A DNA stretch of 64,000 nucleotides from Achromobacter piechaudii NBRC 102461 (GTDB taxonomy: Bacteria > Pseudomonadota > Gammaproteobacteria > Burkholderiales > Burkholderiaceae_B), in assembly GCF_001571245.1 (NCBI RefSeq), contig NZ_BCTK01000013.1, positions 186,001 through 250,000 on the forward strand, written 5' to 3'. Each line of letters starts with the position of its first letter. The first letter of the stretch is position 1. Shown one piece after another: positions 50,047 through 60,800 of the stretch. Below the pieces are notes generated by a model, which saw only the letters and a list, made by a program, of their open reading frames with translations, did no database searches and was not told the DNA's origin. The translations under genes were made by a program, and so were the position numbers.

Positions 50047-50829
50047 ATGAGCGATACGATGCACCTGGGAAAAGACGAACTGATCGCGCGCGCGCAGGCC
50101 GAGATGCAGCGCCAGTTCGATACGCCGCAATGGACCCTGCGCGAACGGCTGGCGCTGACGTGCCGCATCCTGTTCGATGGCGGTCATGATTCCGGGTTGG
50201 CCGGGCAGATCACTGCGCGCACGCCGGAAGCGGGGCGTTACTACACGCAGCGCTTGGGCCTGGGGTTCGATGAAATCACGGCCAGCAACCTGTTGGTCGT
50301 GGACGAAGACCTGCGCGTGCAAGAAGGCGGCGGCATGCCGAATCCGGCCAATCGCTTTCATTCTTGGATCTATCGCGCGCGGCCCGATGTGAACTGCATC
50401 ATCCACACGCACCCCTTGCATGTCGCGTCGCTGTCGATGCTGGAGGTGCCGCTGGAGGTGTCTCACATGGACAACTGCACGCTGTACGACGATGTGGCGT
50501 TTCTGAAGGACTGGCCGGGCGTGCCGGTCGGCAATGAGGAAGGCGAGATCATCTCGGCCGCGCTGGGCGACAAGCGCGCAATTCTGCTGTCGCACCACGG
50601 CATGCTGATCGCGGCGGGTTCGGTGGAGGAGGCTTGCGTGCTGGCGTTGCAGTTTGAACGCGCGGCTCGCATGCAGCTGTTGGCCATGTCGGCCGGCAAG
50701 ATCCAGCCCATCCCCCCCGCGCTGGGCCGCGAGGCGCACGACTGGATCCTGACGCCCAAGCGTTCGCAGGTGGGCTTTTCTTATTACGCGCGCCGCGCGT
50801 TGCGGGCGCATCCGGACGTGTTGTCCTAA
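50047..50829 (+). CDS. Class II aldolase/adducin family protein
   Basis: A 260-residue zinc-dependent aldolase-fold protein. Metal ligands are visible in CIIHTHPLHVASLSM (the first His pair) and AILLSHHGMLIAAGSVEEAC (later His). The start LRERLALTCRILFDGGHDSG is the typical N-terminal helix and glycine loop. The family includes fuculose-phosphate aldolases, ribulose epimerases and decarboxylases of hydroxy acids; the substrate is not readable. The ATG at 50047 has GGAG 5 bases upstream; the open frame extends to 49948. It is in one unit with the Bug receptor and the XRE-cupin regulator. Confidence 0.9.
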   Translation: MSDTMHLGKDELIARAQAEMQRQFDTPQWTLRERLALTCRILFDGGHDSGLAGQITARTPEAGRYYTQRLGLGFDEITASNLLVVDEDLRVQEGGGMPNPANRFHSWIYRARPDVNCIIHTHPLHVASLSMLEVPLEVSHMDNCTLYDDVAFLKDWPGVPVGNEEGEIISAALGDKRAILLSHHGMLIAAGSVEEACVLALQFERAARMQLLAMSAGKIQPIPPALGREAHDWILTPKRSQVGFSYYARRALRAHPDVLS

Positions 50830-50840
50830 GCGGGGAACAG

Positions 50841-50858
50841 GCGGGGGGGTGCCCCCGC
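50841..50858. terminator. GC hairpin after the aldolase gene
   Basis: GCGGGGG (50841-50847) pairs with CCCCCGC (50852-50858) across GGTG, 12 bases after the aldolase stop. There is no U-run downstream, so it would be at most a partial terminator or pause site. The next gene starts at 50916. Confidence 0.35.
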
Positions 50859-50915
50859 TCGACGGCGGCGTCGGTTTCGGGCATTCTTACCGGTCGGATT
50901 TTCACCGCCCTGTCC

Positions 50916-51470
50916 ATGAACGACCTGCCGCCCCGTCTACGCACCCTGCGCCGCCAGCAAGCGCTTTCCCTGGAGCAGCTTGCGCAGCGCACCGGGCTGA
51001 CCAAAAGCTATCTGTCCAAACTCGAGCGCGGCTTGAGCGAACCGTCGATCTCGACGGTGTTGCGCCTGGCCGAAGCGTATGGCGTGGGCGTGTCGCAATT
51101 GGTGGGCGCGGACGACGCCGCCCAGGACGAAGTGGTCAGCGTGGTGCGCGTGGCGGATCGCGAGGCGCTGCAACGCGGCGGGCCCGGCTCGCAATACCAT
51201 TACGAATCGCTGGCCGGACACCGCAAGATCAAGGCGATGGAGCCTTTCGTGGTGCATCCGCCGCGCGACTTTCCGGATGCGGCGGCCGTGTTCCCGCATC
51301 CCGGCGAAGAATTCCTGCTGGTGCTCAAGGGCGCCATCGAGGTGCAGGTGGGCGAACGCCAGTTCCGTCTGGAAACCGGCGATTCCGTCTATTTCGATTC
51401 CGAATTGCCGCATCGCATGCGCACCGTCAGCCGGGCGATGGCTGAAGTGCTGGTGGTCGCGGCGCATTGA
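50916..51470 (+). CDS. XRE-family regulator with C-terminal cupin domain
   Basis: A 184-residue regulator. Residues 6-62 form a helix-turn-helix (LRRQQALSLEQLAQRTGLTK, SYLSKLERGLSEPSISTVLR), and residues 105-180 form a cupin (HPGEEFLLVLKGAIEVQVGE, GDSVYFDSELPHRM). This type senses a small metabolite through the cupin and controls nearby transport or catabolic genes. It is oriented with the aldolase and the downstream cupin gene, so it may regulate this cluster. Confidence 0.93.
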   Translation: MNDLPPRLRTLRRQQALSLEQLAQRTGLTKSYLSKLERGLSEPSISTVLRLAEAYGVGVSQLVGADDAAQDEVVSVVRVADREALQRGGPGSQYHYESLAGHRKIKAMEPFVVHPPRDFPDAAAVFPHPGEEFLLVLKGAIEVQVGERQFRLETGDSVYFDSELPHRMRTVSRAMAEVLVVAAH

Positions 51471-51507
51471 CCACAAACAACACAAGATCCCACAAGACAG
51501 GCAGCCC

Positions 51508-51873
51508 ATGAAACACGACCAATCGCGGCTCGTCCGCATCGATGCCGGCCCGATGAAGAACCCGGTGCCCGGCAAGCCGCGCCGCCCGATCTCGGGCGAT
51601 GCCGCCTTCCAGACCGTTACCGCCTTCGAAGGCAATGCCGGCAAGGCCGAAGCCGGCGTGTGGGAAAGCACCGCAGGCGTGTTCCAGTCCAACACGACGG
51701 GCTATATCGAATTCGGCACCATCGTCGAAGGCTCGGCGCGCCTGGTCGATCCGGACGGCACCGTGCACGAGCTGACCGTGGGCGCCGCCTTCGTCATGCC
51801 CGAGGGGTATACCGGCCGCTGGGAAGTGGATCAGTTCGTCAAGAAGATCTATTTCATCAGCCGGACGGCATGA
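51508..51873 (+). CDS. Cupin-fold protein (DUF861-like)
   Basis: A 121-residue single cupin: GVWESTAGVFQSNTTGYIEF, then GTIVEGSARLVDPDGTVHEL, AFVMPEGYTGRWEVDQFVKK and YFIS. The pattern of a WExxxG start and PxGxxGxW is typical of DUF861/ureidoglycine-aminohydrolase-like cupins, whose activities are mostly unknown. The ATG lies 37 bp after the XRE-cupin stop. It completes the Bug-aldolase-regulator-cupin unit. Confidence 0.85.
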   Translation: MKHDQSRLVRIDAGPMKNPVPGKPRRPISGDAAFQTVTAFEGNAGKAEAGVWESTAGVFQSNTTGYIEFGTIVEGSARLVDPDGTVHELTVGAAFVMPEGYTGRWEVDQFVKKIYFISRTA

Positions 51874-51919
51874 AGACGGGCACGACGTCCATCATGCGTT
51901 CTGGCAAAACACCCGCGCG

Positions 51920-52306
51920 CTAAGGCTGAGGCCGCTGCGGGTAGGCGGACGTGCCAAACGTATTGCCCATGCGGTTGCCGATGGTGGCCGGCGTGGGCAG
52001 ACCCATCTGGTTGGGCGGGCGTTGCGTGATGGCCTCGGACTCCAGCACGGTGGGCGGGCGGGGCCGCACGTCGGGCGCCATCTTCTGGTTCAGGCAATCG
52101 TAGGACAAGGCCCGGTAGCCATTGACCTCGGTGTCGATGCACGCGCCGCCGGGGCGCGCCGGCGCCGGCGCGGTTTGCGCCGCTTGGGATGGCGATGGCG
52201 CGACCGGCGCGTCGGTCCCGAGGGCCTGCGCGGCAACATCCGACATGACGGGCAGCATCGCCGCCGACCACAGCAACAGGCCAGCGGCCCGGAACACCCC
52301 GCGCAT
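51920..52306 (-). CDS. Small secreted protein of unknown function
   Basis: A 128-residue exported protein with a signal peptide (VFRAAGLLLWSAAMLPVMSD) ending near AAQ, a proline/alanine-rich linker (PVAPSPSQAAQTAPAPARPG), then a short conserved-looking part CIDTEVNGYRALSYDCLNQK (two Cys) and PATIGNRMGNTFGTSAYPQ. AAGGAG is 6 bases before the ATG. No known domain. It is divergent from the STN/TonB-like gene at 52534. Confidence 0.7.
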   Translation of the reverse strand: MRGVFRAAGLLLWSAAMLPVMSDVAAQALGTDAPVAPSPSQAAQTAPAPARPGGACIDTEVNGYRALSYDCLNQKMAPDVRPRPPTVLESEAITQRPPNQMGLPTPATIGNRMGNTFGTSAYPQRPQP

Positions 52307-52533
52307 GCGCGCTCCTTGAACAGCGTGGCCAGGCGTGGCCGCGCAACGCAAAAAGTATAAAGATCGCCACCCCCGCATAGGTGACGGTTGCGTGGCGCTT
52401 GCGCGGCGAACGCGCGGCAAGTGTCACGAATGCGTCATTCGACGCCTCTAGCATGGCGGCTTTTCCAGGCGCGGGCGCTTACGGCGTCCTCTGTTGCGGC
52501 CATGTCAGGCGTTTTTCCCTTGCGGTCACGGAT

Positions 52534-53214
52534 ATGAAAGGCGTCTTCACGGGGCCCGGCGCAGCCTTGCGCGCCTGTATCGCCTGGGGGCTGCTGGCGC
52601 TTGCGCCCACCGGCCATGCCGCGCCGCCCGCCAAGCCCATGCACTTTGCCATCGCGGCGCAGCCGTTGGCGCAGGCGCTGGTCGAGTACAGCCTGGCCAG
52701 CGGCCTGACGGTGCTGGTGGACAGCAGCTTGACGGCCGGTCGGCACGCGCCCGCCGTGGTGGGCGCCTATACGCCAAGCGAAGCGCTGCGCAAGCTGCTG
52801 GCGGATTCGCCCTTGGCGATTCGCTATGCCAGCGCGCAGTCGTTCACGCTGGTCGCCAAGGATGACGATGCGGCCGCTGCCCGCGCGGTTTCGGGCAAAC
52901 GTTTGCGCGACACGCCCTATGCCGCCGTGGTGCAGACGGCGCTCAAGCGTGCCCTGTGCTCGGCGGCGTCCACGCAGCCGGGGAACTATCGCGCATTGGT
53001 GCAGTTGTGGTTCGACAAGGCCTGGCGCGTCAGTCGCGTGGGCTGGGTGTCGACCACGGGGCAGGCGGCTCTGGACCGTCGCCTTGAGTCCGCACTGCAA
53101 GGCGTGGTGATCGGCCCGTTGCCGGCGGGTACGTCGCAACCGCTGACCGTGTTGTTGACGCCACGCAGCACGGCGCAATGCAACGCTGACGGGGGAGCCG
53201 GCAGTGCGGGATAA
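52534..53214 (+). CDS. STN-domain and TonB-like protein, surface-signalling component
   Basis: A 226-residue exported protein. Signal peptide (CIAWGLLALAPTGHA), then an STN domain (FAIAAQPLAQALVEYSLASG, LTVLVDSSLTAGRHAPAVVG, EALRKLLADSPLAIRY), and a C-terminal TonB-like region (YAAVVQTALKRALC, LVQLWFDKAWRVSRVGWVST). STN domains usually form the signalling tip of TonB-dependent receptors and secretins; here it is stand-alone. It overlaps the start of the sigma-factor gene, so the two are coupled. It probably relays a signal to the FecR/sigma pair. Confidence 0.82.
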   Translation: MKGVFTGPGAALRACIAWGLLALAPTGHAAPPAKPMHFAIAAQPLAQALVEYSLASGLTVLVDSSLTAGRHAPAVVGAYTPSEALRKLLADSPLAIRYASAQSFTLVAKDDDAAAARAVSGKRLRDTPYAAVVQTALKRALCSAASTQPGNYRALVQLWFDKAWRVSRVGWVSTTGQAALDRRLESALQGVVIGPLPAGTSQPLTVLLTPRSTAQCNADGGAGSAG

Positions 53215-53782
53215 CAAGCCGGACGGATCGTTGCGGGCGTTGTTCCTGGAACGCTACAACGACTTTCGCAATCAGCTGCGCCGCCGCCTGGGCTCCGACG
53301 ACCTGGCGCACGACGCCATGCAGGAAGCCTTTCTGAAGGTGAATGACTTGCCCGCCAGCTCGTCGATCCAGCAGCCCGCGGCCTATCTGTTTCGCGTGGC
53401 GTTGAACATTGCGGAAGACCAGCGGCGACGGGATTCGCGGCTGCTGACCGGGGTCGAGATCAGCGAACTGATCCACTTGGCCGACGAGGCCGCAGACCCG
53501 GCGCGCATCGCGCAGGGCCGCAACCAGATCGACGCGTTTCAGCGTGCACTGCAAAAGCTGCCCGAGCGCACGCAGCAGATGGTGCTGGCGGCGCGCGTGC
53601 ATGAGTTGCCGCATGCGGAAATCGCGCGGCGCTACGGCGTGTCGGAACGCATCGTGTCCAAGGAACTGAAGCGGGCGCTGGACCATTGCGCACAAGAACT
53701 GCTCGCGGCCGGCCAGGCAAGCGGCAACGGAACGAGCGCCGCCTCTCGCGATGCGCGCCGGGACGACACACCATGGCGTTGA
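53204..53782 (+). CDS. ECF RNA polymerase sigma factor (FecI-like)
   Basis: A 192-residue sigma factor. Region 2 is visible as LFLERYNDFRNQLRRRLGSD, DAMQEAFLKVND and AYLFRVALNIAEDQRRRDSR; region 4 as LPERTQQMVLAARVHELPHA and EIARRYGVSERIVSKELKRA. This is the FecI-type ECF class controlled by a FecR regulator, which is the next gene. The gene overlaps the FecR start by 10 bases. Its target promoter is probably that of the large adhesin gene downstream. Confidence 0.93.
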   Translation: MRDNKPDGSLRALFLERYNDFRNQLRRRLGSDDLAHDAMQEAFLKVNDLPASSSIQQPAAYLFRVALNIAEDQRRRDSRLLTGVEISELIHLADEAADPARIAQGRNQIDAFQRALQKLPERTQQMVLAARVHELPHAEIARRYGVSERIVSKELKRALDHCAQELLAAGQASGNGTSAASRDARRDDTPWR

Positions 53783-54741
53783 CGATGAGCATGCCCGCAA
53801 GGAACAAGAATGAAGATGCCGCCACGCGGCAGGCGCAGGCCTGGTTGCTGGCGCTGACCTCTGGCCGCGCCACCGAACAGGACGCGCAGCGGTTTCGTGA
53901 TTGGCTGCGGGCGGACAGCCGCCATCAGGCCGCGTTCTCCGCGCAGAAGCAGCTGTGGCAAGGCATGGGCCCGGCCATCCAGCAGGTGCATGCCGAGCGC
54001 GCAAGCCGCCGCGCGTCCAAGCCGGTCTTCACCGGACGCCGCGCGTTTCTTGGCGGCGCGCTGGCGGCGTCGGCGGCGTATCTGGCGTTCAAGCCACCGC
54101 TGGGTCTATGGCCCAGCGTCGATGCGCTGGGCGCGGATTACCGCACGGCGGCTGGCGAGCAGCGGCGCGTGTCGCCGGTGCAGGGGCTGGACGTGGACAT
54201 GAATACGTTGACGCGCATCAACGTGGGCCGCGACGCCAACGGTGCGGTGATCGAGCTGGCCGAAGGCGAGGCCGAGATACGCAGCGGCGCCACGCCCGCG
54301 ATCGTGGTGGCGGGCAGCGGCCGCATCAGCGCCAAGAATGCCACGTTCAATCTGCGCTACATCGACGGGCAGGCGCGGCTGTGCTGCCTGTCGGGCGCGC
54401 TGCGGCTCGTGCATGGCCAAGGCGTGTTCGACGTGGCCGCCAACCGCGAACTGCGCTATGACGATGCGCGCGTGATCCCGCCCGTCGCCGTGGACACGGC
54501 CGTCGTGACGGCCTGGCGCCAGGGCTGGCTGGTGTTCAACCAGCAGCCGCTGGCGCAGGTGGTGGACGAACTGAACCGCTATCGCCGGGGCCGTCTGGTG
54601 CTGATGAACGAGCAATTGGGCAAGCGCCTGGTGCAAGCGCGATTTTCGTTGGCGCAGGTGGCCGATGCCGAGCGCTTGATCAGGGATGCGTATGGCGCCC
54701 GCGTGACACATCTGCCGGCAGGCGTGGTGTTGTTGTCATAA
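53773..54741 (+). CDS. FecR-family anti-sigma regulator
   Basis: A 322-residue membrane protein. The N-terminal sigma-binding domain (ATRQAQAWLLALTSGRATEQ, FRDWLRADSRHQAAF) precedes a transmembrane helix (RAFLGGALAASAAYLAF). The periplasmic FecR domain (YRTAAGEQRRVSPVQGLDVD, LAEGEAEIRSG, FDVAANRELRYDDARVIPPV) and the C-terminal STN-like end (QGWLVFNQQPLAQVVDELNR) follow. It should hold the sigma factor inactive until the STN/TonB-like partner signals. It precedes the giant haemagglutinin gene by 113 bp. Confidence 0.92.
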   Translation: MALTMSMPARNKNEDAATRQAQAWLLALTSGRATEQDAQRFRDWLRADSRHQAAFSAQKQLWQGMGPAIQQVHAERASRRASKPVFTGRRAFLGGALAASAAYLAFKPPLGLWPSVDALGADYRTAAGEQRRVSPVQGLDVDMNTLTRINVGRDANGAVIELAEGEAEIRSGATPAIVVAGSGRISAKNATFNLRYIDGQARLCCLSGALRLVHGQGVFDVAANRELRYDDARVIPPVAVDTAVVTAWRQGWLVFNQQPLAQVVDELNRYRRGRLVLMNEQLGKRLVQARFSLAQVADAERLIRDAYGARVTHLPAGVVLLS

Positions 54742-54853
54742 GTGCGTCGCAAAGCGCCTGTCTGGATGAATTATTTGTGACAGCGTTCCGGTCTGCATTT
54801 TTCTATCCGTCTGTCTTGTTCTAGGTGACGAACACGCGCGATTGGAACAAGGG

Positions 54854-57800
54854 ATGGCGATCATGCAGGCACGGATGGCGGATACGGGTGGCAAGCGGAA
54901 CATTGGGCGCGTGCCGGGGCACAGGCGCCCGAATTGGCGTCCTACGCCGCTGTCGCAGGCCGTCACCGCATTGCTGATTGCCGGCAGCGCAAGCAGCGCG
55001 GCCCAGGCGCAGCAACGCGCTTTCAGCCCCGGATGGTTCTCAGACAAGAACGCGGTGCAATCGACCGCGCAACGCACCGGCCGCATGCCCGACGGCAGTC
55101 TGGCCGGCATCGGCGCAGGCGCGCGCCAACAGGCGCAATCGCGTCAACAGTTGCAGCGCTCGCTCGATAACCTGAACCGCACGGCCGCTGCCGTCGCCGC
55201 GCAGCAAGCGGCGCAGGCCGCGGCACGCGCCGCCGCGATGGCAGCCGCTGGCGATACGCCGGACGGGCTGGTCGAAGGCGGCCTGTGGGCGGCAACGGGC
55301 GATCAGGCCAAATGGGAAGGCGCCAAGGCCGCGACGTCCAGCGTGGACAAAGGACGCCAGCTTGTCACGATCGAGCAGACGCAGTCGCGCGCGATCCTGA
55401 ACTGGGACACCTTCAACGTCGGACGCAACACGACGCTGCAATTCAAGCAGGGCGCGGACGACGCGGTGCTGAACCGGGTGGTGGGCGCGGCGGCCAAGCC
55501 CAGCCAGATCCAGGGGGCGATCAAAGCTGATGGCACGGTGATGGTCGTGAACCAGAACGGCGTGATCTTCTCCGGCACCAGCCAGGTGAATGCGCGCAAT
55601 CTGGTGGCCGCCGCCGCCACGATCACGGACGCGCAGTTTCGTGACAAGGGCCTGTACGCGGACAACGGCGCGCAGCCGACCTTCCAGGACGCGCGCGGCA
55701 ATATCGAGGTGCAGGCCGGCGCATTGATCGGCACCGCCGCGCCGACCACGTCTACGGCGGGTGGCGGCTATGTGCTGCTGCTGGGCAAGGAAGCGACGAA
55801 CGCGGGCACCATCGATACGCCGTCGGGGCAGGCTGCGCTGGCGGCGGGCGACCACTTCGTGATCAAGCGCGGACAGGGCACGTCGGGCAATCTGGTGTCT
55901 ACGACCAAGGGCAATGAGGTGTCCCTGACCGGCACGCCGGGGCGGGTCGTCAACACGGGTCTGATCCAGGCCGCCGTGGGCGACGTCACGATGACCGGTG
56001 GCGACGTCGTTCAGAACGGCGTGGTGCTGTCCAGCACGTCCGTCGATACGCGCGGCACGGTCCATCTGAATGCGGTGGGCGACGGCGGCAAGATCACGCT
56101 GGCCGAATCGAGCACAACGGCGATCCTGCTCGATCGCAGCGGCGCGCTCGCGCTGGACAGCCAGCGCGACGGTTTGCGCGTGCCGGTCACGCCGGCTTCC
56201 GACACCACGGTAGTGGCGGCGGGCGCGGATCGGCGCGAGCTGTCGCGCGTGGAGATCGCCAGCTCGGGTACGGTGGATTTCGCGTCCGGTTCGATCACCT
56301 TGGCAACGGGCGGCCAGATCGCCGTGCAGGCCGCGCAGCGCACGCTGCTGCGCGATGGCGCCATCCTGGACGTCGCGGGCGCGGTAGGCGTGCCGGTGGC
56401 GATGGAGAACAACAGCGTCAAGATCAACGTCCAGGGCAATGAACAGCGCGATGCGCCGATCAACCGCGACAGCGGCAAACTGAACAGCAACGATATCTGG
56501 GTGGACGCGCGCGAACTGGTGCTGGTGAAGGCCGGCACCAACGGCTATGCCAACGACCGCTGGTACACGGCGGGCGGCTTGTTGGAAGTCAGCGGCTACC
56601 TGGGCACGCAGGGCCACGCGGTCAACGAGTGGATGGCGCAAGGCGGCAACGTCGAGTTCACGGGCGGCGACGTGGTCACGCGCGCGGGTTCGCAGATCAA
56701 CGTGTCGGGCGGCACGCTGGATGTGCAGGACGGCAAGATCCAGCAGACCTGGCTGCGCGGCGTGGACGGCCGGCTGTACGAAGTGTCGCGCGCGCCGGGC
56801 GACCTGGCCTACACCGGCCTGTACAAAGGCTACGAGGCCGTGCACGAACGCTGGGGTCAGACGCAGTATTACTACAACCCGCTGATCGCGCCGAAGGAGC
56901 GTTTCGAAAGCGGCTACACCGTGGGCCGCGACGCGGGCCGGCTGGTGGTCGGCACGAAGAGCGCGGTGCTGGAAGGTGAATTGGTCGGGCTCTCGTACCA
57001 AGGCGAGCGTCAGACCGCTGCCCCGCAGGCCGGGCTGGATGGTTATCAGCAGTCGCAGCGGGCGGCGGCGCGGGGCGCGCAGTTGGTGGTCGGCACGTAT
57101 ACGCCGTATTACATCAAGCGCACGGGCGCGTTGGACTACGCGCTGGGCTTGTCGGATGGCACGATCCAGCACGTGATGTTGTCGGATCAGGTGGCGGCCA
57201 TCGCGGCCGGCCTGGAGCTGGACACGGCGTTGCCCGAGGACCGCGCGGGTAGCCTGCACCTGGACGCCGCGCAGTTGAATCGCGCGGGGTTGGGCGCGAT
57301 CAGAATCGCGGCGCAGGACATCACGGTGCAATCGGATGTGCAGGTCGGGCCGGCCGGCGACATCACCTTGTTCGCCAACAAGGTGTCGGTGGACGCCACG
57401 CTGACCGCGCGCGCGGGCAGCATCCGCCTGGGCAATGTGCTGAACCAGATCACGGCGGCGGGTGCGATGGACAGCATTGCGGGCGTCGCCGAGCAACCGT
57501 CCGTGACCTTGAGCGAGCGCGCCCGGCTGGACGCCCGAGGCATGTGGACGAACCTGGCCTTGTCGCCCGAGCTGACGGCCAGCATGCCGTATTTGAACGG
57601 CGGCTCGGTCTCGGTGCGCGGCACCGGCGATATCGCGCTGGCAGAGGGCAGTGTGATCGACGTCAGCTCGGGCGCTGTGCTGCGCCCCAAGAACAAAGTG
57701 ACGGGCGGCAAGGGCGGCAACACGACGATCGACGCGGTGGCCGCAAGCGACGGCTCCGTGGGCGCGGTCACCCTGGGCGCGCAGCTGCGCGGCTACGGCG

Positions 57801-60800
57801 TGGAGGGTGGGGGAACGCTGACGCTCGTCGCGGGAAAAATTGCGCTGGGGGAGGCATCGACCAGCGTGCCGGCCGTGGCCTCGACGCTTGCAGCGGTGGG
57901 CCAAGACGACACCGTGCTGACGCTTGCCGCGCCGTTCTTCCAGCAGGGCTATTCACGCTACGAGATCACCGGCAACCAAGGCCTGACCGTGGCCGAGGAC
58001 GCGCGCATCGACGTGCTGATGCCGGTCTATCGTCCGATTGCGGGCGCGGCGAGCTTGGCGACCGGCACCGACCCGGCAGCGGCGCTGGACCAGTGGTTGC
58101 CGCCGCTCTATCAGCATGATCCCGTGGCGGGGACGGCGACGCTGCGGCGCGGCGCAAGCCTGCTGCTGCAAAGCGGCCGCAGCGTGGCGCCGGCCGGCGC
58201 CGACACCAATGTCGAACTGAATATCGGCCGGGGCGCGCAGATCAATGTGGATCCTGGCCAGACCATCCAGTTGCGTGGCGCCGGGCAGATCACGGTGTCG
58301 GGCGCGCTGACGGCGGCGGGCGGCAAGATCGATATCCGCCAGCTGCGCATGGGCGCGCTGGACGTGGCCGAGTCCTTGGAAACCGCCGATGGCCAGGTGC
58401 ACAACCGGTCCATCTGGATAGGCGAGCAAGCGGTGCTGGATGTGGCGGGCCGCGCGGAAACCGGCGTGGATGCGCAAGGCCGCCGCTACGGCGTGGCGGA
58501 CGCGGGCGGCTCCATCGTGATTGGTGGCGAGATCGACCACGATCGCGCCTCGGCGACGTCGGCCGACGCCTACGTCATCGTGCGCCCCGGCGCGGTGCTG
58601 AACGCGTCCGGCGCGAGCGCGCTGGTGGATGTGAATGGCGTGGGTCCGGTAATGCTTAACCGCGATGGCGGCCGCATCTCGCTCAGCTCGTACAACGGCC
58701 TGCATCTGGATGGCACGTTCATCGCACGGGCCGGTGGCGCCAACGCGTCGGGCGGCACGCTGGACATCGCGCTGGAAACGCCCTTGTATCGCACCTGGGG
58801 CGAAAACGTCGCCGGCATCGACGTGCAGGTTCCGCGCGAACTGGTCCTCGGAGCGGGCCGTGCCGGCGATGCGCTGGATGCCGATCTGAAGCCGGGGCAA
58901 GCCGCCGCAGCGCTGCGCGATGGCCAGACCCGCCTGGATACCGCTCGCCTGTTGGCGGGCGGGGGCTTCGACCACCTGGGGCTGCTGTCCAACGGCCTGA
59001 TGTCCTTTGATGGCGATGTTGACGTGCGGACGGCGCAGAGCCTGCGTCTGTACGCCGGCGCGTATTCGCTGGCGCCGGACGCTGACGCGCAGACTCGCGT
59101 GAACCTGGCGTCTTCGTATGTGCGCTTGTCTGGCTTGGGCAAGTACGCGGCCTCCAATGGCGTGCTGCGGCCACGCGTGCTGTTCAGCGACGCGCGCGAG
59201 GTCGGCGAGGGCGCGTTCACGGTGAACGCGGGCAGACTGCTGGAAGTGGGCAACAGCTTTTCCTTCGGCACGCAGGGGGCCATCGTCCGCAGCGAGGGTG
59301 GCGCGCTGCCGGTGGCGCGTGCCGGCTTTGACCGCGTGACGCTGGACAGCGCGGGCGACCTGCGCTTTCTGGCACAGAACGATAACGAGCCACGCACGCG
59401 CTTGTGGACGCGCGGCGATCTGACCTTGAGCGCCGCGCAGATCTATCCTGCCACGGGCGCGGAAGCCGAAGTGCGCGCGGGCTACACGCGCCGCGAGGAC
59501 GGCACGCAGTACTTCGATCCTGAACGCCGCTTGACGGTGGCCCGCCACGACGGCGCGTCGGGTGAGTTGCCCGCGATCCCGTATTCCGCGTTCGGCTCCT
59601 TGCATCTGGCCGCCGCCAGCATCGAGCAGGGCGGCGTGATCCGCGCGCCGTTGGGCGCGATCGTGCTGGGCGAGATGAGCGAACGCATGGGCACGCAGCG
59701 CCTGAGCCTGTTGCCGGGCAGCGTCACGTCCGTCAGCGGCAACGGATTGCTGATGCCTTATGGCGGCACGACTGATGGCGTGTCGTACAAATTCAAGGGC
59801 GCGGACGTGTCGCTGGTGGGCGTGGGGGGCGCGACGGGCCTGGACGGCCAGGCCATGCTGCGCACGGGCATCACCTTGGCGTTTCAGGACGTGGACGCAC
59901 AGCCCGGTTCGGTCATCGACCTGTCGGGCGGCGGCGAGTTGACGGGCGCGGGCTTCGTGTCCGGCCGGGGTGGTTCCACCGATGCGCGCTATTCGCCGCT
60001 GGTGCGCATCAATCCCAATGGCGGCTTCACGTTGCCAGGCCTGGCCAGCAACCCCGTCTACGCCATCGTGCCGGGCGCACAGGCGACGGTGGCGCCCGTG
60101 GGCGGCGAGGCCGGCGCGTCCACGCCCGGCCTGGGCCAGCAGATCACCATAGGCGCGGGCGTACCGGGCCTGGCGGCCGGCACGTATACCTTGATGCCGT
60201 CCACCTACGCCCTCTTGCCCGGCGCGTTCCGGGTCGAGATCAACGGCGGGGCGTCGGCGGGCGCGGCGGTGACGCCGATGCAGATGCGCAACCGGTCGTG
60301 GGCCGCCAGCGGCACCTTGTCGACGGCGGGCTCTCAGGTGGCGAACAGCCTGGCCAGCGCGGTCATCCTGACCCCGGCGAGCGTGCTGCGCACGCTGTCG
60401 CAATACAACGAGATGAGCTACGCGAGCTTTGTGGCGGCCGACGCCGTGACGCGTGGCGTGCCGCGCGCGATGTTGCCGGCCGACGCGCGCACCTTGCGGC
60501 TGGCGCTGCATCCCGGCTCGACAGACGGGCAGGCCCTGAGCTTCGAAGGCCTGGCCAACTTCAAGGCCGCGCAAGGCGGCTTCGGCGGGGCGGTGGCGCT
60601 TAACGGCGGCAGCTCGACGGTGGAACTGCTGGGCACGGGCCAATCGCCCACGGCCGGCTTCGAGGGCGCCTCGGTCGCGGCCGACGCTTTGACGGCGATG
60701 GGCGCCAGCCGTCTGGTCATCGGCGCGTTGCCGGTGGTGTGGTACGGGCAGGGCGGCCGCTTCTATACCTTCCAGGCGTCGGCCAACAATGTCGTGCTGC